Below are positions 32,801 through 42,883 of a DNA stretch of 64,000 nt, piece by piece (the stretch's first letter is position 1; each line of letters opens with the position of its first letter). The stretch comes from Ditylenchus dipsaci (lineage: Eukaryota > Nematoda > Chromadorea > Rhabditida > Anguinidae). The stretch covers positions 558,001 through 622,000 of the forward strand of contig SADC01000350.1 of the NCBI GenBank assembly GCA_004194705.1, written 5' to 3'. The position numbers and the translations under genes are program-made. Under the pieces are notes generated by a model. The model was not told where the DNA came from. It ran no database searches and saw only the letters and a list, made by a program, of their open reading frames with translations.

Positions 32801-35765
32801 ATGAAGGTGTTGGATTGCCTTGTAGTGAATTAAGTTTTCGAAACCACACATCTACTTTATTTTTGAAATTTTTCGTCAAAATCTTTTTTTGCTTCGAAAT
32901 GAAATAGCTGGATGAAATTGCTTCTTTATTGAGGCTGTCCTCATACTCCCGCGGGACACGGTACACAGGACAAGTGCCCATAAAGCCACGGGACACCGCT
33001 ATTTTTTGATCCTGGCAACAGATTTAATGGTAAATCGACCCTGCTCTACGCGATAGGACTAATATATATATACTTTTTAGACATTCAGAAATTATTTTTG
33101 GCTGTCCCGCGGTCATAGTGACCGCGTATCTCAGAATTTGGACGGCGTCCCGTCGCCGTCCTACACGTTTCTGGCCGGCCGTCCAACCGGCCGTCCGAAA
33201 TTTTTTCTAACGGCCGGCCGTCGGCCGGCCGTCCAATATTTTGCCGTCTTGCTGAAATTTTCGCCGGCCGTCCACCGGCCGTCTGCTATAAATTTTTTCA
33301 TGCCGGCCGTCCACCGGCCGGCCAAAATAGTAAAAACAAATCAAATTTTAATTTTTTCACCAAATTTTTTGCTTTTACTGATTTTTAGTTAAAAAATAAG
33401 TCTTTTTTTTTTGAAAATAATACAGCAATGGCTCTACTCACCTTTACAGGACATCATTTTTAGCTTGGTCCTTCCTGTTCTTTTTTATTCAAAAAATGCG
33501 TTAGTCCCTCGTCTATTATGGTTATTGTAACACTGTGCTTATGGTGATGCTCATAGTGATTATAGTTAACATGACCACCTTTTGAAGAAAAAACCACAAG
33601 GGCTAAAGATACCAAGATAAAATGATGCTCTGTAAAGGTGAATCGGGCCAGCATTTTAATACACTGATTACAAAAATATATTTTGAGTTGTATTTTAAAG
33701 GGGGGGAACTTTATATACGCATCGCCTTAGGTCACAGGTTTGACTACCACTGGCTGAAGACCTTATTCTTATTCTCCTTTTATTTAAAAGTTTAGTGTCA
33801 AAATGTAGCCAAGCTTCTGGGCTTTCATTTGAGCTATCATACAGATGAAAAGTTGGTATAAAGTCAGGGCTAAAATACAAAAAATCCAATTAGGTGAAAT
33901 CCTCAATAGGACTATCCCAGTACTTTTCGGTAGTATCCTGGAACTGACGTTTTTTCCCAATTTTAATTTACATACTCATTTGCAACCTTACACTCAAAAT
34001 GTAGCCCTGCTTCTTGCCGTCATTTTCAGCATAGAGTTGTATAAAATCATGTAAATTAAAATCGCAAAAAATCTCAGTTCCTAGTACGCATCATTTTGGC
34101 TGGTTTCCTTTAATTTTGGTAGTCATTGCCAAAAATCGCAAAATTGAGGCAGTTGATGACAGCAAAGCAGTGCTGGGAATGGTTGCAATCGATTTCTCGA
34201 TGATTTTTGGACCTAAAAGTCAAAAAACTTACTAAAAAAGTAAATTAAACACCCCAGAGGGACTAGAACTTTCGACAAAAGGCGATGCGTATATAAAGTC
34301 CCCCCCCCCCCTTTAAAAGGATGGATGCTGCAGCAAAGTAGTAATTGCCGTTAACACTACCTGATTTAATAATATCTTCAAATATTGTTATGAGACCCTT
34401 TAAGAAACCTTAAAACCCAAAAGATTCACGGGATGATTTCGGTCTAGTACAAGACGGTCTCGGACGGGCCGTCCGCCGTCCCGTCCGAGTATGCTCTTGC
34501 CGGCCGTCCACCGTCCTGGACGTTTTTCACCGGCCGTCCGCCGGCCGGCCACAAAGACGGCCGACCGTGCCGGCCGTCGGTTTTTCAGCGCCGTCCGGAC
34601 GGGGCGGGGACGGGCCCGGCCGGACGGGCGGTCACTATGCCCGCGGTACACATCTGGGGATTTGTCCCGCAGGACATTGACCTGCACGACAGCATAAAAG
34701 CCGTTTTCAATATATATTATAAAAAATCTGCCATGTCTATGTTGCAGAGCAGGGTCGATTTTCTTGTGAATCTGTTGAAAGCGGTTAAAGATGATGGCTG
34801 GGTGCCGAGATACTAACAAAAAAGTGTTTAAAAAATGTGCCGTGTTCCGCAGGAGTATGAGGGGAGCCTGAAAATACTCAAAATTAACCTTTAAAAATAA
34901 TTGAAAGCTCTTCTGTGAATTCGTGATTTTTCTATGGCTTAAATTGTTTTCACCCAGTAAAATAATACTTTTTACCGGTAAATTTGTTTTACCAACAAAT
35001 AATACGAACGAGTATTTTTCAGTGTTTTTCCAACCGTAAATTTTTTTCTGAGCAACATGCAGTCCTGCATCTCTCGTTCTTAGTAGCTATCAAATGACTC
35101 TATGTTGTTCAGAAAACCTTGAGAAAAATTCGTTTTTACGAAAGAATTCCTGTTTCATAAAACGGGTATTTCTCAATTTTTTCTGAACAATGAGGGGTCA
35201 GCTGAAAGCTAATAACTAAGAAGAACTAGAGATGTAGGACTACATGCTTACCAGAAAAAGAATTTACGATTGGACAAACACCGAAAAATACTTGTTCGTA
35301 TTGTTTACTTGTTAAAACATAATTTGCTGGTAATAGGTATTATTTTATCGGGTGAAGCTACCTATCTCCATTTTCTGTTTCAAAAAATTCATTGAAACAG
35401 GAGCTTTGATTTTTAAAATTTTCAAAACGGAAAAAGTCCAATTTTTCACTTTTTATGAAAAGTAAAAAAATTCGATTTTTATAATAACCCTCGAACTCCA
35501 GATTTGCAAAAAATGTTTACCAACAGAAAAACGATTTATACACAGTTTTATTTTCAGTACAATTACCAACATAAGCAGTGACCCTAAATTTGAGGTAAGA
35601 AGCTTGCAAAAACGCCATCAATCAGCTCCAGATGTGAAAGTCACAATAAATCCCTCTTCTTATATTCCTACAAAACTCTCATTGGACAACACCAAACGAA
35701 ATGAATTTGTTCCTCAAAAGCCACCAAGGCAAAAGCAGGACAGAGCAAAGATTTTTAAAAGTTAA
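23894..35765 (+). CDS. Degenerin-type DEG/ENaC sodium channel subunit
   Basis: A trimeric plasma-membrane cation channel subunit, probably sensory or neuronal. Exons: 23894-24291, 25126-25213, 25261-25394, 27284-27389, 29551-29655, 29700-29725, 29779-29852, 29881-29933, 29979-30054, 30102-30143, 30202-30287, 30335-30363, 30415-30509, 30566-30615, 30632-30680, 30904-30975, 31030-31063, 31121-31175, 31233-31334, 31388-31438, 31480-31574, 31630-31662, 31712-31770, 31820-31871, 32093-32150, 32205-32243, 32293-32347, 32400-32559, 35558-35765. Landmarks: gating His-Gly in TTAHGIP; TM1 ([13 protein letters not shown]); [21 protein letters not shown] and [32 protein letters not shown]; cysteine-rich GCYKSC...YCGC; pre-TM2 [13 protein letters not shown] with selectivity GAS; TM2 ([16 protein letters not shown]). 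Phase is continuous from exon 29700 to the stop. Short exons between 25394 and 27284 and between 27389 and 29551 are not located. The start is the first ATG of the N-terminal exon. The d-site (Ala in MEC-4) appears to be Ser. Confidence 0.93.
24613..24812. mobile_element. TTAA-type palindromic MITE in degenerin intron 1
   Basis: TTAAAGGACCATGG at the left pairs with an inverse ATAGTCCTTTG at the right. The arms continue as GGCGGGGGACACTTCTCTTT / inverse. Relatives at 25820-26204, 37944-38137 and 58832-59035 are flanked by TTAA, as expected for piggyBac-type MITEs. Confidence 0.8.
24890..25060. repeat. pogo-like terminal fragment in degenerin intron 1
   Basis: Starts ACAGTCGAACCTGTCTATAA and repeats TATATAACATAA words. 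The opposite end is missing. It ends about 65 bp before the acceptor of degenerin exon 2. Confidence 0.65.
25820..26204. mobile_element. TTAA-type MITE in degenerin intron 3
   Basis: Ends TTAAAAGACCGTGGTTTTTG and inverse CAAAAACCATGGTCCTTTAA. Subterminal CGGCGGGGACACTTTTT words match 24613-24812. Confidence 0.8.
26452..26549. mobile_element. GC-core foldback MITE, copy 4
   Basis: Palindrome around AAGCCCCTGCGCCCC / GGGGGCGCAGAGGGCTTGG, ending ACTCACTTACCTTAGA. The following 26550-26790 (GAGCAAGACTCTTGA, CTCCAGTGACCAAAACATG, GTGTATACTCC) is its outer arm, shared with 14500-14790. Confidence 0.85.
27779..28789. mobile_element. Array-ended element with CGGCGCGCCG words in degenerin intron
   Basis: Left end has GGCTGACGACTCGGCGCGCC then AAGCCGAAAA / TTTTCGGCTT words (27779-27860). 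The right end (28670-28789) is the inverse, with TTCGGCGCGCCGAAAATTTC. The middle holds an unrelated 600-bp repeat with a B-box-like AGGATTCGAACC (28645-28656). It lies in the degenerin intron between 27389 and 29551. Confidence 0.75.
28976..29130 (+). other. Candidate missing degenerin exon region
   Basis: This stretch reads [19 protein letters not shown] and then [18 protein letters not shown] in one frame, which looks coding. It is where the variable extracellular part between 27389 and 29551 should lie. The phase does not join the flanking exons, so I leave it out of the gene model. Confidence 0.3.
30616..30631 (+). other. 16-nt GT-AG segment needed to keep the degenerin frame
   Basis: GTAAGCTGGATTATAG has canonical ends. 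Removing exactly these 16 bases joins NSRFCR to [17 protein letters not shown] in phase with both neighbours. A one-base deletion in the assembly near 30630 would have the same effect. The other well-defined introns in the model are 28-223 bp. Confidence 0.45.
32151..32204 (+). other. GC-AG intron in the degenerin gene
   Basis: No GT lies between the end of YEQ and the TTTAG acceptor. Taking CAG|GCTAAT as the donor gives a 54-bp intron and joins LEIYYEQ to [13 protein letters not shown], which matches the family (YEQ-N-E-L-ESE-Y). The phase is preserved on both sides. Confidence 0.75.
32934..34867. mobile_element. Outer TIR element in the degenerin 3' intron
   Basis: Ends GGCTGTCCTCATACTCCCGC and, inverted, GGCTCCCCTCATACTCCTGC. 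Both are followed by GGGACACGG / GGAACACGG. It has been split by the element at 33114-34639. No coding content recognised. Confidence 0.75.
33114..34639. mobile_element. GC-rich array-ended element, 8-bp TSD
   Basis: Ends CATAGTGACCG in inverted positions. CCCGCGGT flanks both sides exactly (33106-33113 and 34640-34647). The termini are arrays of GCCGGCCGTCC words (33160-33325 and 34440-34630), which form GC islands in an AT-rich intron. A further inverted repeat (33697-34316, ends TTAAAGGGGGGG / CCCCCCCTTTAA with ACGCATCGCCTT) is nested in the core. Confidence 0.85.
34950..35355. mobile_element. Foldback element before the last degenerin exon
   Basis: Imperfect inverted arms, for example CACCCAGTAAAATAATAC at the left against TATTATTTTATCGGGTG at the right, with internal AACATGCAGTCCTGCATCTC pairing to its inverse. 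No coding content. Confidence 0.65.
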
Positions 35766-35770
35766 ATAAA
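35765..35770 (+). terminator. Polyadenylation signal AATAAA of the degenerin gene
   Basis: AATAAA overlaps the last base of the TAA stop (35763-35765). This would give a very short 3' UTR, as is common in compact nematode genes. Confidence 0.6.
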
Positions 35771-36052
35771 TATTTTGAATGTATTTTAACTTTTTCCTGT
35801 AATTTTTAACGGCCGATTGATCCCACCGATTGATCCCCGGCCAATTGATCCCCAATCGATCGAAAAATGTCATGTCATTTGACCAGCAATTTTTTTAAAT
35901 GAACTACAAACGAAAATATAACAGCAATGTTATTGGGCATCTGAGGTGAGTAATACTACCTGAGTTTCCTGGGTTCTACATGTACTACCTGAAGAGCGGC
36001 TTAACACCACTTCGTCACTTCAGTACTCCAACCTGGATACCTGAATTCTTTA

Positions 36053-37083
36053 GGGCTGATCGCAGCTAGCGGCTAGCCGCAGCCGCGATCAGCCCTCATT
36101 TTCCGCACCAATTTTCGGCAGATAGCCGCAGCCGAATAGCCGCAGCAACATTTTTAAAATAGCCGCAAGCCGCAGCCGCAATTTGTCTTTAGCTGCACTA
36201 TAAAAGCTTTAGAAATTACGCTTATTTTGCTGTTATTTTGATATCCATTTTTACATTTGTCCTTGGTATTTGTTAATTGTTCAAGTACGTCTTATCAAGT
36301 TTGTTTCTTTTTGTCTTGTCCTAAAGCACAGTTTCGAGCAAAAATCTCCTCGTGGTTGGCGTATGAAATTGAGGATAAAAATTCTGTGGCTATTGCCGGC
36401 ATGTTTAATACAAATTTGTGCATTTTGTAATACGCATTTATTCATTTTAGATCCGGGGTCACCTTTTCCGAAGGGCTGCAATAGAGAAAACAATTCGTTT
36501 GTAGCCAAAAATTCTCAGTTCTTCAACGATGATTCAGAAGAAGGAGGGAAAAACAACTGTGGTGTGAATGTGGAGGTGGCTACTTATCTCAAGATGTTGT
36601 GCACCCAGCCAGATGAAGATCAGTTAGCGTTTTGGAAAGTAGGATTCTTTAGTTGTATGTGTGACATTAATTTAATAAAATGCTCTTTTCGGAGAATCAG
36701 AAAACACTACCGTTGCTTTCGCACTTGGCTCATCGATATTTTACTGCACCAGCTACAAGTGTTGCGAGCAAGCAAATCTTCTCTCTGGCTCGGGATGTTT
36801 ATGATTATAAGAGATCCAGCTTATCTCCGGATAATGCCTAAAAGCTAATGTTCCTTCACGAAGCCTTACCTATTATTGCGTTATCATACTGATGTGCTTT
36901 GTCTATGTTGAGTGTAGAATTCATTCAAACAAAGGGTTTATAGAAACTTTATATGGAGTTAAAGTCTTGTTTCTTTTCTTTTTGGTGATGCGGATTAATA
37001 GCCGCATAGCCGCAGTAACATTTTTGAAATAGCCGCAGCCGCACTTTGTTTTGTTTGAAAAGCCGCAGCCGCACAGCCGTCCA
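36053..37083 (+). mobile_element. Truncated hAT element with AGCCGCAGCCGC arrays
   Basis: Left end AGGGCTGATCGCAGCTAGCG, itself folding back on CGATCAGCCCT, then AGCCGCAGCCGC words (36070-36185). Inverted-function words return at 36998-37080, but the final CGATCAGCCCT end is missing. The complete short relative is 51841-52018. It encodes a hAT dimerisation domain. Confidence 0.75.
36690..36893 (+). pseudogene. hAT dimerisation domain (hATC) remnant with in-frame stop
   Basis: One frame reads LFSENQKTLPLLSHLAHRYF, TAPATSVASKQIFSLARDVY, DYKRSSLSPDNA, stop, KLMFLHEALPIIALSY, stop. The P-TS--SE-FS-A---R--L--------L pattern is the C-terminal hATC domain, here with SK for the usual SE and a TAA at 36835-36837. 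The rest of the transposase is missing, although 36280-36640 may hold an eroded upstream part (GVNVEVATYLKM, DEDQLAFW just before it fits the usual acidic lead-in). It is an inactive copy that may have supplied the ends for 51841-52018. Confidence 0.8.
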
Positions 37084-37943
37084 CTTGGATCAAATTTTTG
37101 ACGCTACTATGATATGAGCAACAGCGCCGGCGCCAGCGCTAGCGCCGGCGCCGTTGCTCATCAGATTCCTTTTTTTGCCGGCGGCGTGCCGGCGCTGGTG
37201 CAGCGCCGGCGCCGGCTTGTGTTGAATAAGGGTTAATTTGAATTGTGTTTTTAAACATGATAAAATTCATATTAAAATGACGTTTTTTTACAACTGATAT
37301 CCATCCCGCCTTCTGTTAACCTTTGAAACTATATCCTTTTTTCAAAGCGCCGTCGCCTAACGAAATTTTCGCCGCAGCGCCGACACGCTTCATTTTTTTT
37401 GCCGCCAGCGCTCCAACTTGCCCAATTTTACCCGGCGGCGCGTCGACGCTCGTGCAGCGCTACCCCCTACGGATGGATTGAAAATGAAGCGGGCATGCTC
37501 GTTTAATGGAGATAATACGGACTGTACAGTTTACAGGGCTGTACAGTTTACAGGGCTGTACAGTTTACAGCCCGTCAGGTCTTATATTGGGTACCTTAAT
37601 ATCCTAAAAGATAGAATTTGAATATAGTTTTGTTAACTGGGGCCTATCGCATATAGGATGACATGACATTTTTTGATTGAACGGGATGAATCGGCCGCGG
37701 ATCAATCAGCGGGATGAATCGGCCGGGATTAATCGGCGGGGATCAATCGGCCGGGGATTAATCGGCGGGGATCAATCGGCCGGGGATCAATCGGGGTGGA
37801 CCCAATTTTTAATGTAATATAATGACTACAGTACACTCTCGATAAAATACCGCACTTTGCCTTGTCCCGATTTATAAAAATACCTTCGATACAACACCTC
37901 TTCATTTTGTTTTTCAAATCCGGTAAAAAAATTTATTTTCGCC

Positions 37944-38137
37944 TTAAAGGAGCATAGCCGTCGCCGACAACGAGAATTTTAAATGTTTGAATTCGCGCGG
38001 GACATTTTTCTTTTTGTCTCTTTCGTCTTCTTCTCTTTCGTCTTTCATTGTACTCTTTTGAGTCATTCGAAGCAAGTCGAAAGAGTACAGTGCGAGACGA
38101 AAGAGAACTGTCCCGCGCGAATTCAAACACTCTTTAA
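37944..38137. mobile_element. TTAA-type palindromic MITE
   Basis: TTAAAGGAGCATAGCCGTCG at the left with arms containing TTTCGTCTTTCATTGTACTC. The right arm ends TCAAACACTCTTTAA and is shorter. Closest relative is 58832-59035. Confidence 0.8.
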
Positions 38138-38223
38138 CACTAGCAGGAGGGATTAGAACATTGGTATCTTTTGGTTCGGGATTTCATGCTAAACACGATG
38201 GTGCCGGTCGTTTTTTGACTTCA

Positions 38224-38467
38224 CAGGGTGCGTAAAAAGTTCTGACAACTTTTTAAACTCAAAACTTTTATTGTTTGTAACATAACATCAAAAAACAAAT
38301 AAACCACGAGCAAGAGAGAAGAATTTTGAACAAGATAGCTGCATCACTTTTCAATATAGCCGCCATTTGCTTGGACACAGGCATTCATCTTCCGTTTTCA
38401 CTCATAAAACGAATATGGTTTAAAATTCTGAGTTTAAAAAAGTTGTCAGAACTTTTTGCGCACCCTG
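38224..38467. mobile_element. mariner-type MITE, ends CAGGGTGCG
   Basis: CAGGGTGCGTAAAAAGTTCT and its inverse AGAACTTTTTGCGCACCCTG. The subterminal AACTTTTTAAACTC also pairs. No ORF of note. Confidence 0.75.
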
Positions 38468-38679
38468 TAGATTTAAATTTCGTCACTATAAAATGAAAAT
38501 GACCCATTTCTATAAAATTGTAAAACCAAACGTTTCAAATCACCGAAAATCACGTCTAATCACCTTTCACTATTTTAAACTACCTTTAAAATCTGAAAAT
38601 GGTTTGGCAGTGATAAAATCACATTTTATCAAGAAATTTTTAAGTTATTGTGAGTTCTTGATTTCGATACAGTGGACTC

Positions 38680-38770
38680 TCTCAATAACGTCTCTGGAGG
38701 GACCGACGCTGAAGAGATGTTATTCAGAGAGGGACGTTAATGGGAGAGACGTTGTTAAGAAAGCCATTTA
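38680..38770. repeat. pogo-like terminal fragment
   Basis: ACAGTGGACTCTCTCAATAA followed by GACGTTAATGGGAGAGACG words. The other end is not found. 38790-38930 then carries the CAAACCATCTTCAGCATG and GTGGACGACCACTTGG repeat. Confidence 0.6.
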
Positions 38771-38930
38771 GCTTAATACTTTCTCACTGGACGTCACGGA
38801 GTTTGCACCCTTGTGTATTTCACCACTGTCAAACCATCTTCAGCATGTTCGAAATAGTGCAGAAAATTTGTTTCGAGACCCGAAACGTAAAAAATTTTGA
38901 TCCAAGTGAACGACCACTTGGTTTGGTCAC

Positions 38931-39150
38931 TCCGGATGGAGTTCTGAGCGATTCTAAGGGTGATTGAGAGGTTGCTGGTTCAAATCCACCTGGGCGGATA
39001 CTTTACTTTTATTATAATTTTGAGTGTTCGAGTGGTGTAGAGGTCTACATACTCATTACCAAGGTTGCTGGTTCGAAACCCTCTGGGTGCAATCAGTCCG
39101 AGTAGAGGACCTCGATTCATGATCCTGGTCACTAGGTGTTTAACGAGGTT
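38931..39150 (+). repeat. Dimeric tRNA-like SINE, second copy
   Basis: First module ends GCTGGTTCAAATCCACC. The second has TGGTGTAGAGG and GGTTCGAAACCC, followed by the GGTCACTAGGTGTTTAACG tail. This uninterrupted copy shows where the hAT at 3704 landed in the other copy. Confidence 0.65.
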
Positions 39151-39989
39151 CAGGGAGCATAAGGTGCTTTTAGATAGTTTGGGTTGATTTGTGTTCTGGA
39201 AAATTCGAGTGCAGTTTGTCGCCCGTCAAATTTGACAATTTCTAGGGGTCCGCGACAATTCGCCTCCGGGACTATTCGCCTCCCGGGACAATTCGCCTCC
39301 AGGCCGATTCGCCTCCCGGGACAATTCGCCTACGGTACAAAAAAGTAGTAGAAGTAATCTTTGAAAAGTCACAGTCATTATACCACATTCAGACCCTTAT
39401 TTTCGACGTGAAATTGTGTGGTAAATCTTGTTTGATAGGACCGAACCGCAATTTCACCCATCCGAACCCCAAAACCCAGGTAAGTACCTTCTGGTCAGGT
39501 GTATGTATGGCCTGAAAATTTGAAAAAAAATTAATCGAAACCAACCATGCTATCAAATGTAAAATCATGTGGTGAATCAGGTTTGATAATATCAAATTTT
39601 GAGTTCACTGAACCGATCCCCACAATTATAGGTAGGTATCCTCGTCGAGGTGTGTATTTATTTACGGCGTTAAGCGAATCGATCCACACCAAACTGATTC
39701 ATACCGAATTGGTCCACACACAAAATGGCCCACACTTTTCCAAATTCGTACATTTTGAAAAATTTGTAGTCTGAACCAACCAAACCAAGTGGTCGTCCAC
39801 TTGGATTTTTTTTTAATTTGTTTAGCTTTAATTAACAAAAAAGCGGTTACGTAAGCCCGCAGGTTAGGTTGTGAAAACACTTTTGAAAGAATATTTGGGA
39901 TATACCTCAGGGGTACATACCCTATAGTATATTTAGGTGAAGTACCAAAAGTATATCGTACTTTTCAAAAGTATATTTGGGATACTGGT

Positions 39990-40435
39990 GGTAGTTATAT
40001 GCCCGCAGGTATCCGGGCGTATCCAGAGGGTACCCAATAATATATATGCCCGCAGGTACTTCGGGTGTGTTAACCGGGTACTCGATTAGTAGTTATATGC
40101 CCGCAGGTACTCCGGGGTATCCAAGAGGTACCCGATGGTAATTGCAAGCCCGCAGGTAATTCGGGTGTTTAACTGGGTACCCGATGGTAGTTGCAAGCCC
40201 GCAAGTACTTCGGTGTGTTTAACCGGGTACTTGATGGAGTTATATGCCCGCAGGTACTCCGGGCGTATCCAAGTGGGTACCCGATGGTAGTTGCAAGCCG
40301 CAGGTACTTCGGGTGTGTTTAACTGGGTACCCGATGGTAGTTGCAAGCCCGCAGGTACTTCGGGTATACTTCGGTATGCCCGCAGGTACTTCGGGTATAC
40401 TTCGGGTATGCCCGCAGGTACTTCAGGCTCAACCT
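39990..40435. repeat. Minisatellite of about 40-50-bp GCCCGCAGGTACTTCGGG units
   Basis: About nine imperfect units, each with TGCCCGCAGGTAC, TTCGGGTG and GGGTACCCGATGG. ORFs on both strands are repeat artefacts (the minus-strand one reads YLRAY repeatedly). Confidence 0.9.
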
Positions 40436-40509
40436 TACTCTCCATCTGACCACCTCACCAGGCCGCCTACATACCCTACGAGGCCACCTACTAACCATAT
40501 ATACACTAA

Positions 40510-41600
40510 GTAATCCTCCGAGACAAAATAATTGTGCATGCTACCACCAGGATTCGAACCATTATGCATGCCTTGGTCCCCAAGGCAATTTGAAAAACCA
40601 CCGAAATTGCCTTGGTCCCCCCTGTGGTTTTTGGTAACTTTCAAGTGGCCATAACTTTTTTTTGACACGTCGACCCCAACTTTTGATAATTTTTTCAGAC
40701 AGTAAATCGACCACGAGGAATCGATGGTGCAATCAGATTTTGGTTACGTGAAGCGGAACACCCTAATCTTTTTTTGTGACGCACAGACAGACAGACAGAC
40801 ACACAGATCCAGCGCTATAGTAAAGGGGGATTTTCTAGTTTTGGCAAGTTCAATTATTTCCAATAATTAAAAATACCATACAAAACCTTCTTTTACTATT
40901 ATCGAACCATCTTCAGCATGCCCAAATTGGTCCAGAAAACAGGTTTCGGAATATGAAAACGTAAAAAAAAATTTGCACCAAATTGACGACCACTTGATTT
41001 TGTTGTACTCAGGTAGTGTAGTGGTACCCGGATAGTAATATTTCGTCTTGTAAAGAACTTTTAAAATTTATGATCCAACTTTAATTCTACTGGACAATCC
41101 ATGCACTAACTAAACCATGTGGTCGTCCACTTGGATCAAAAGAATGAAAAATAAAGTTGGTTATAGCCTCATAAATTGTGAAGTCAAATAGCTGTTGTCT
41201 CTATTATCTGAGCAGGGTAAGAATGCCTTTAAATATCAACAGGGAACAATTGTCCACTTTTTAGAGGTTTACAGTGAATACGTGGTATAAAATTCAATTT
41301 AAAAAAGAGATGCAACACCAACCACACCACGTGGATATGAACTTGGTTCATATGAGTGTCCACTTTGTCAAGTTTGTCAGTTTATCTAAACACCTGAATA
41401 TGAGATATTTTATGTATCTAGCAGTTTTAATGAACATATCTAAAATTTGAGTAGTTTTAGTGGCTGAATTTTTTTGACTAGCTAGAGACCTCCATGATTC
41501 AAGTGGACCACCTAAATAAACCAGGTGGACAACAACATGAGAAAATAAGGGCGATTAGGTGATAAATTGACAAAAATGTTATAAAAATTAAGGTTGCAGT
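40510..41600. other. No gene seen; mixed repeat fragments
   Basis: A B-box-like AGGATTCGAACC inverse (40549-40560), a CAGACAGACAGACA microsatellite (40786-40803), CAAACCATCTTCAGCATG (40903-40920) and GTGGTCGTCCACTTGG words. Confidence 0.6.
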
Positions 41601-41603
41601 TTC

Positions 41604-42436
41604 GAATCCCCCCCCCACGGGGACTGATCAGATCGAGAAGATAACATCATATTCGTGTTTCTCGACCCCGATTTCATGAGAAAGCCGGCTGTTTTTTTGG
41701 TTCTGAGAAAAAAAAATTTTTCGAACCACAGGGGGGTATCATGGTTTTTGAGTCAAAATTTGAAACATTTAAATTGGCGCCTTCTGAATTTTAAAGGAAT
41801 AAGGCTGTATTGGGAGGGGAAGGGAATAAAAGAGGGCCACTTTTATGGCAGAACGTTAAAAGTTCAAAATTTTTGTATTCTTCGCCTGCCTCACCATGTT
41901 TTTCAACTGGGCCGTGGCAAAAAAAGACTCTATATGCATTTTATGGTCAAGAGTACTTCTCGGAATCATGTCTAAGGTAAGTGTGTGCGCGCATCTCTAA
42001 CTCTCAAGCCCCCTGCGCCCCCTTCGGGGGCGCAGGGGCTTGGAGTTGAGATACGCACACCCACATACCTTAGACACAAATCACTCGAAAGTGACTCTGG
42101 ATGCATGAAAAAGCATGCATACCAGAGTTTATTTATGCGGTAGGCCCCAGTATTCAAAACTATGTTCAACATCTTCTTGTTAGTGGCCCTGAGTCATTAG
42201 TGGCCCTTTTATTCCCTTCCCCTCCCTATACAGCCCTTAATCCCTCTAAAATTCAAAAGGCGCCAATTCAAATTTTTCAAATTTTGACTAAAAAACCATG
42301 ATACCCCCTGTGGATCGAAAAATTTTTTTTTTCTCAGAACCAAAAAAACAGCCGGCTTTCTCATGAAATCGGGGTCGAGAAACACGAATATGATGTTATC
42401 TCCTTGATCTGATCAGTCCCCGTGGGGGGATTCTGA
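41604..42436. mobile_element. Long foldback element around GC-core MITE copy 5
   Basis: Arms of about 240 bp (41604-41850 and 42185-42436) are inverted and include CGTGTTTCTCGACCCCGATT and GGGAGGGGAAGGGAATAAAA. The centre at 41970-42077 is the GCCCCCTGCGCCCC palindrome. This seems to be the complete version of fragments at 1195-1400, 15020-15480 and 43560-43790. Confidence 0.8.
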
Positions 42437-42883
42437 ACTCAAGCCAAAATTAATGCAATACAACTACAATATTACCCTTTCTGCAAAAATACAAACTAAG
42501 GATAAGCTTGTTCATGGAGTGAATGGACAGACTAAACAGGAGATAAAAAATGTAATTGGAGGCGAATTGTCCCGGAGGCGAATTGTCCTGGAGGCGAATT
42601 TTCCCGGGAGGCGAATCGGCCCGGAGGCGAATTGTCCCGGGAGGCGAATTGTCCGTGTCCCATTTCTAGGCCTTAGTGTGTGGAAATAGCTGCATTGCGA
42701 CTATTTCGAGTGAAAACAAAGTGATTATATTAAAAATCTACACGAAAATGGCAAGAATGATACAGAAGGTATTATAAAGACGACCAACGACGACACAACA
42801 ACCAAAAAATCAACTGATTGAGCACTTAAGCAAAAAACAAAATTGTCTCGCGAGTCCATCTGTCTCGCGAGACAAGGCAACTA

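Larger units (their letters stand above)
35810..37803. mobile_element. Array-ended element with GATTGATCCCCGGCC units, 9-bp TSD
   Basis: Left terminus (35810-35880) and inverted right terminus (37656-37803) are arrays of CGGCCGATTGATCCCC words and share ATGTCATGTCAT inside. AATTTTTAA flanks both sides (35801-35809 and 37804-37812). It lies 45 bp downstream of the degenerin stop. It carries a nested hAT relic (36053-37083) and a GC-rich GCGCCGGCGC-word block (37118-37450). Confidence 0.8.
39247..42661. mobile_element. Array-ended element with GGCGAATTGTCCCGG units, 9-bp TSD
   Basis: Left array (39247-39340) and inverted right array (42555-42661) of ACAATTCGCCTCCCGGG words. ATTTCTAGG flanks both sides (39238-39246 and 42662-42670). 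The interior is a collection of other repeats: TATAGTATATTTAGG words, a 45-bp minisatellite (39990-40435), tRNA-like and CAAACCATCTTCAGC pieces, and a long foldback (41604-42436). No transposase. Confidence 0.85.

Noticed and set aside
34400..34819. 139-codon arginine-rich minus-strand ORF
   Set aside because: Runs through the GCCGGCCGTCC array; GC-rich repeats open all frames.
40086..40445. 119-codon minus-strand ORF with repeated YLRAY/VPAGLQ
   Set aside because: Translation of the 45-bp minisatellite; open on both strands and with no start or splice context.
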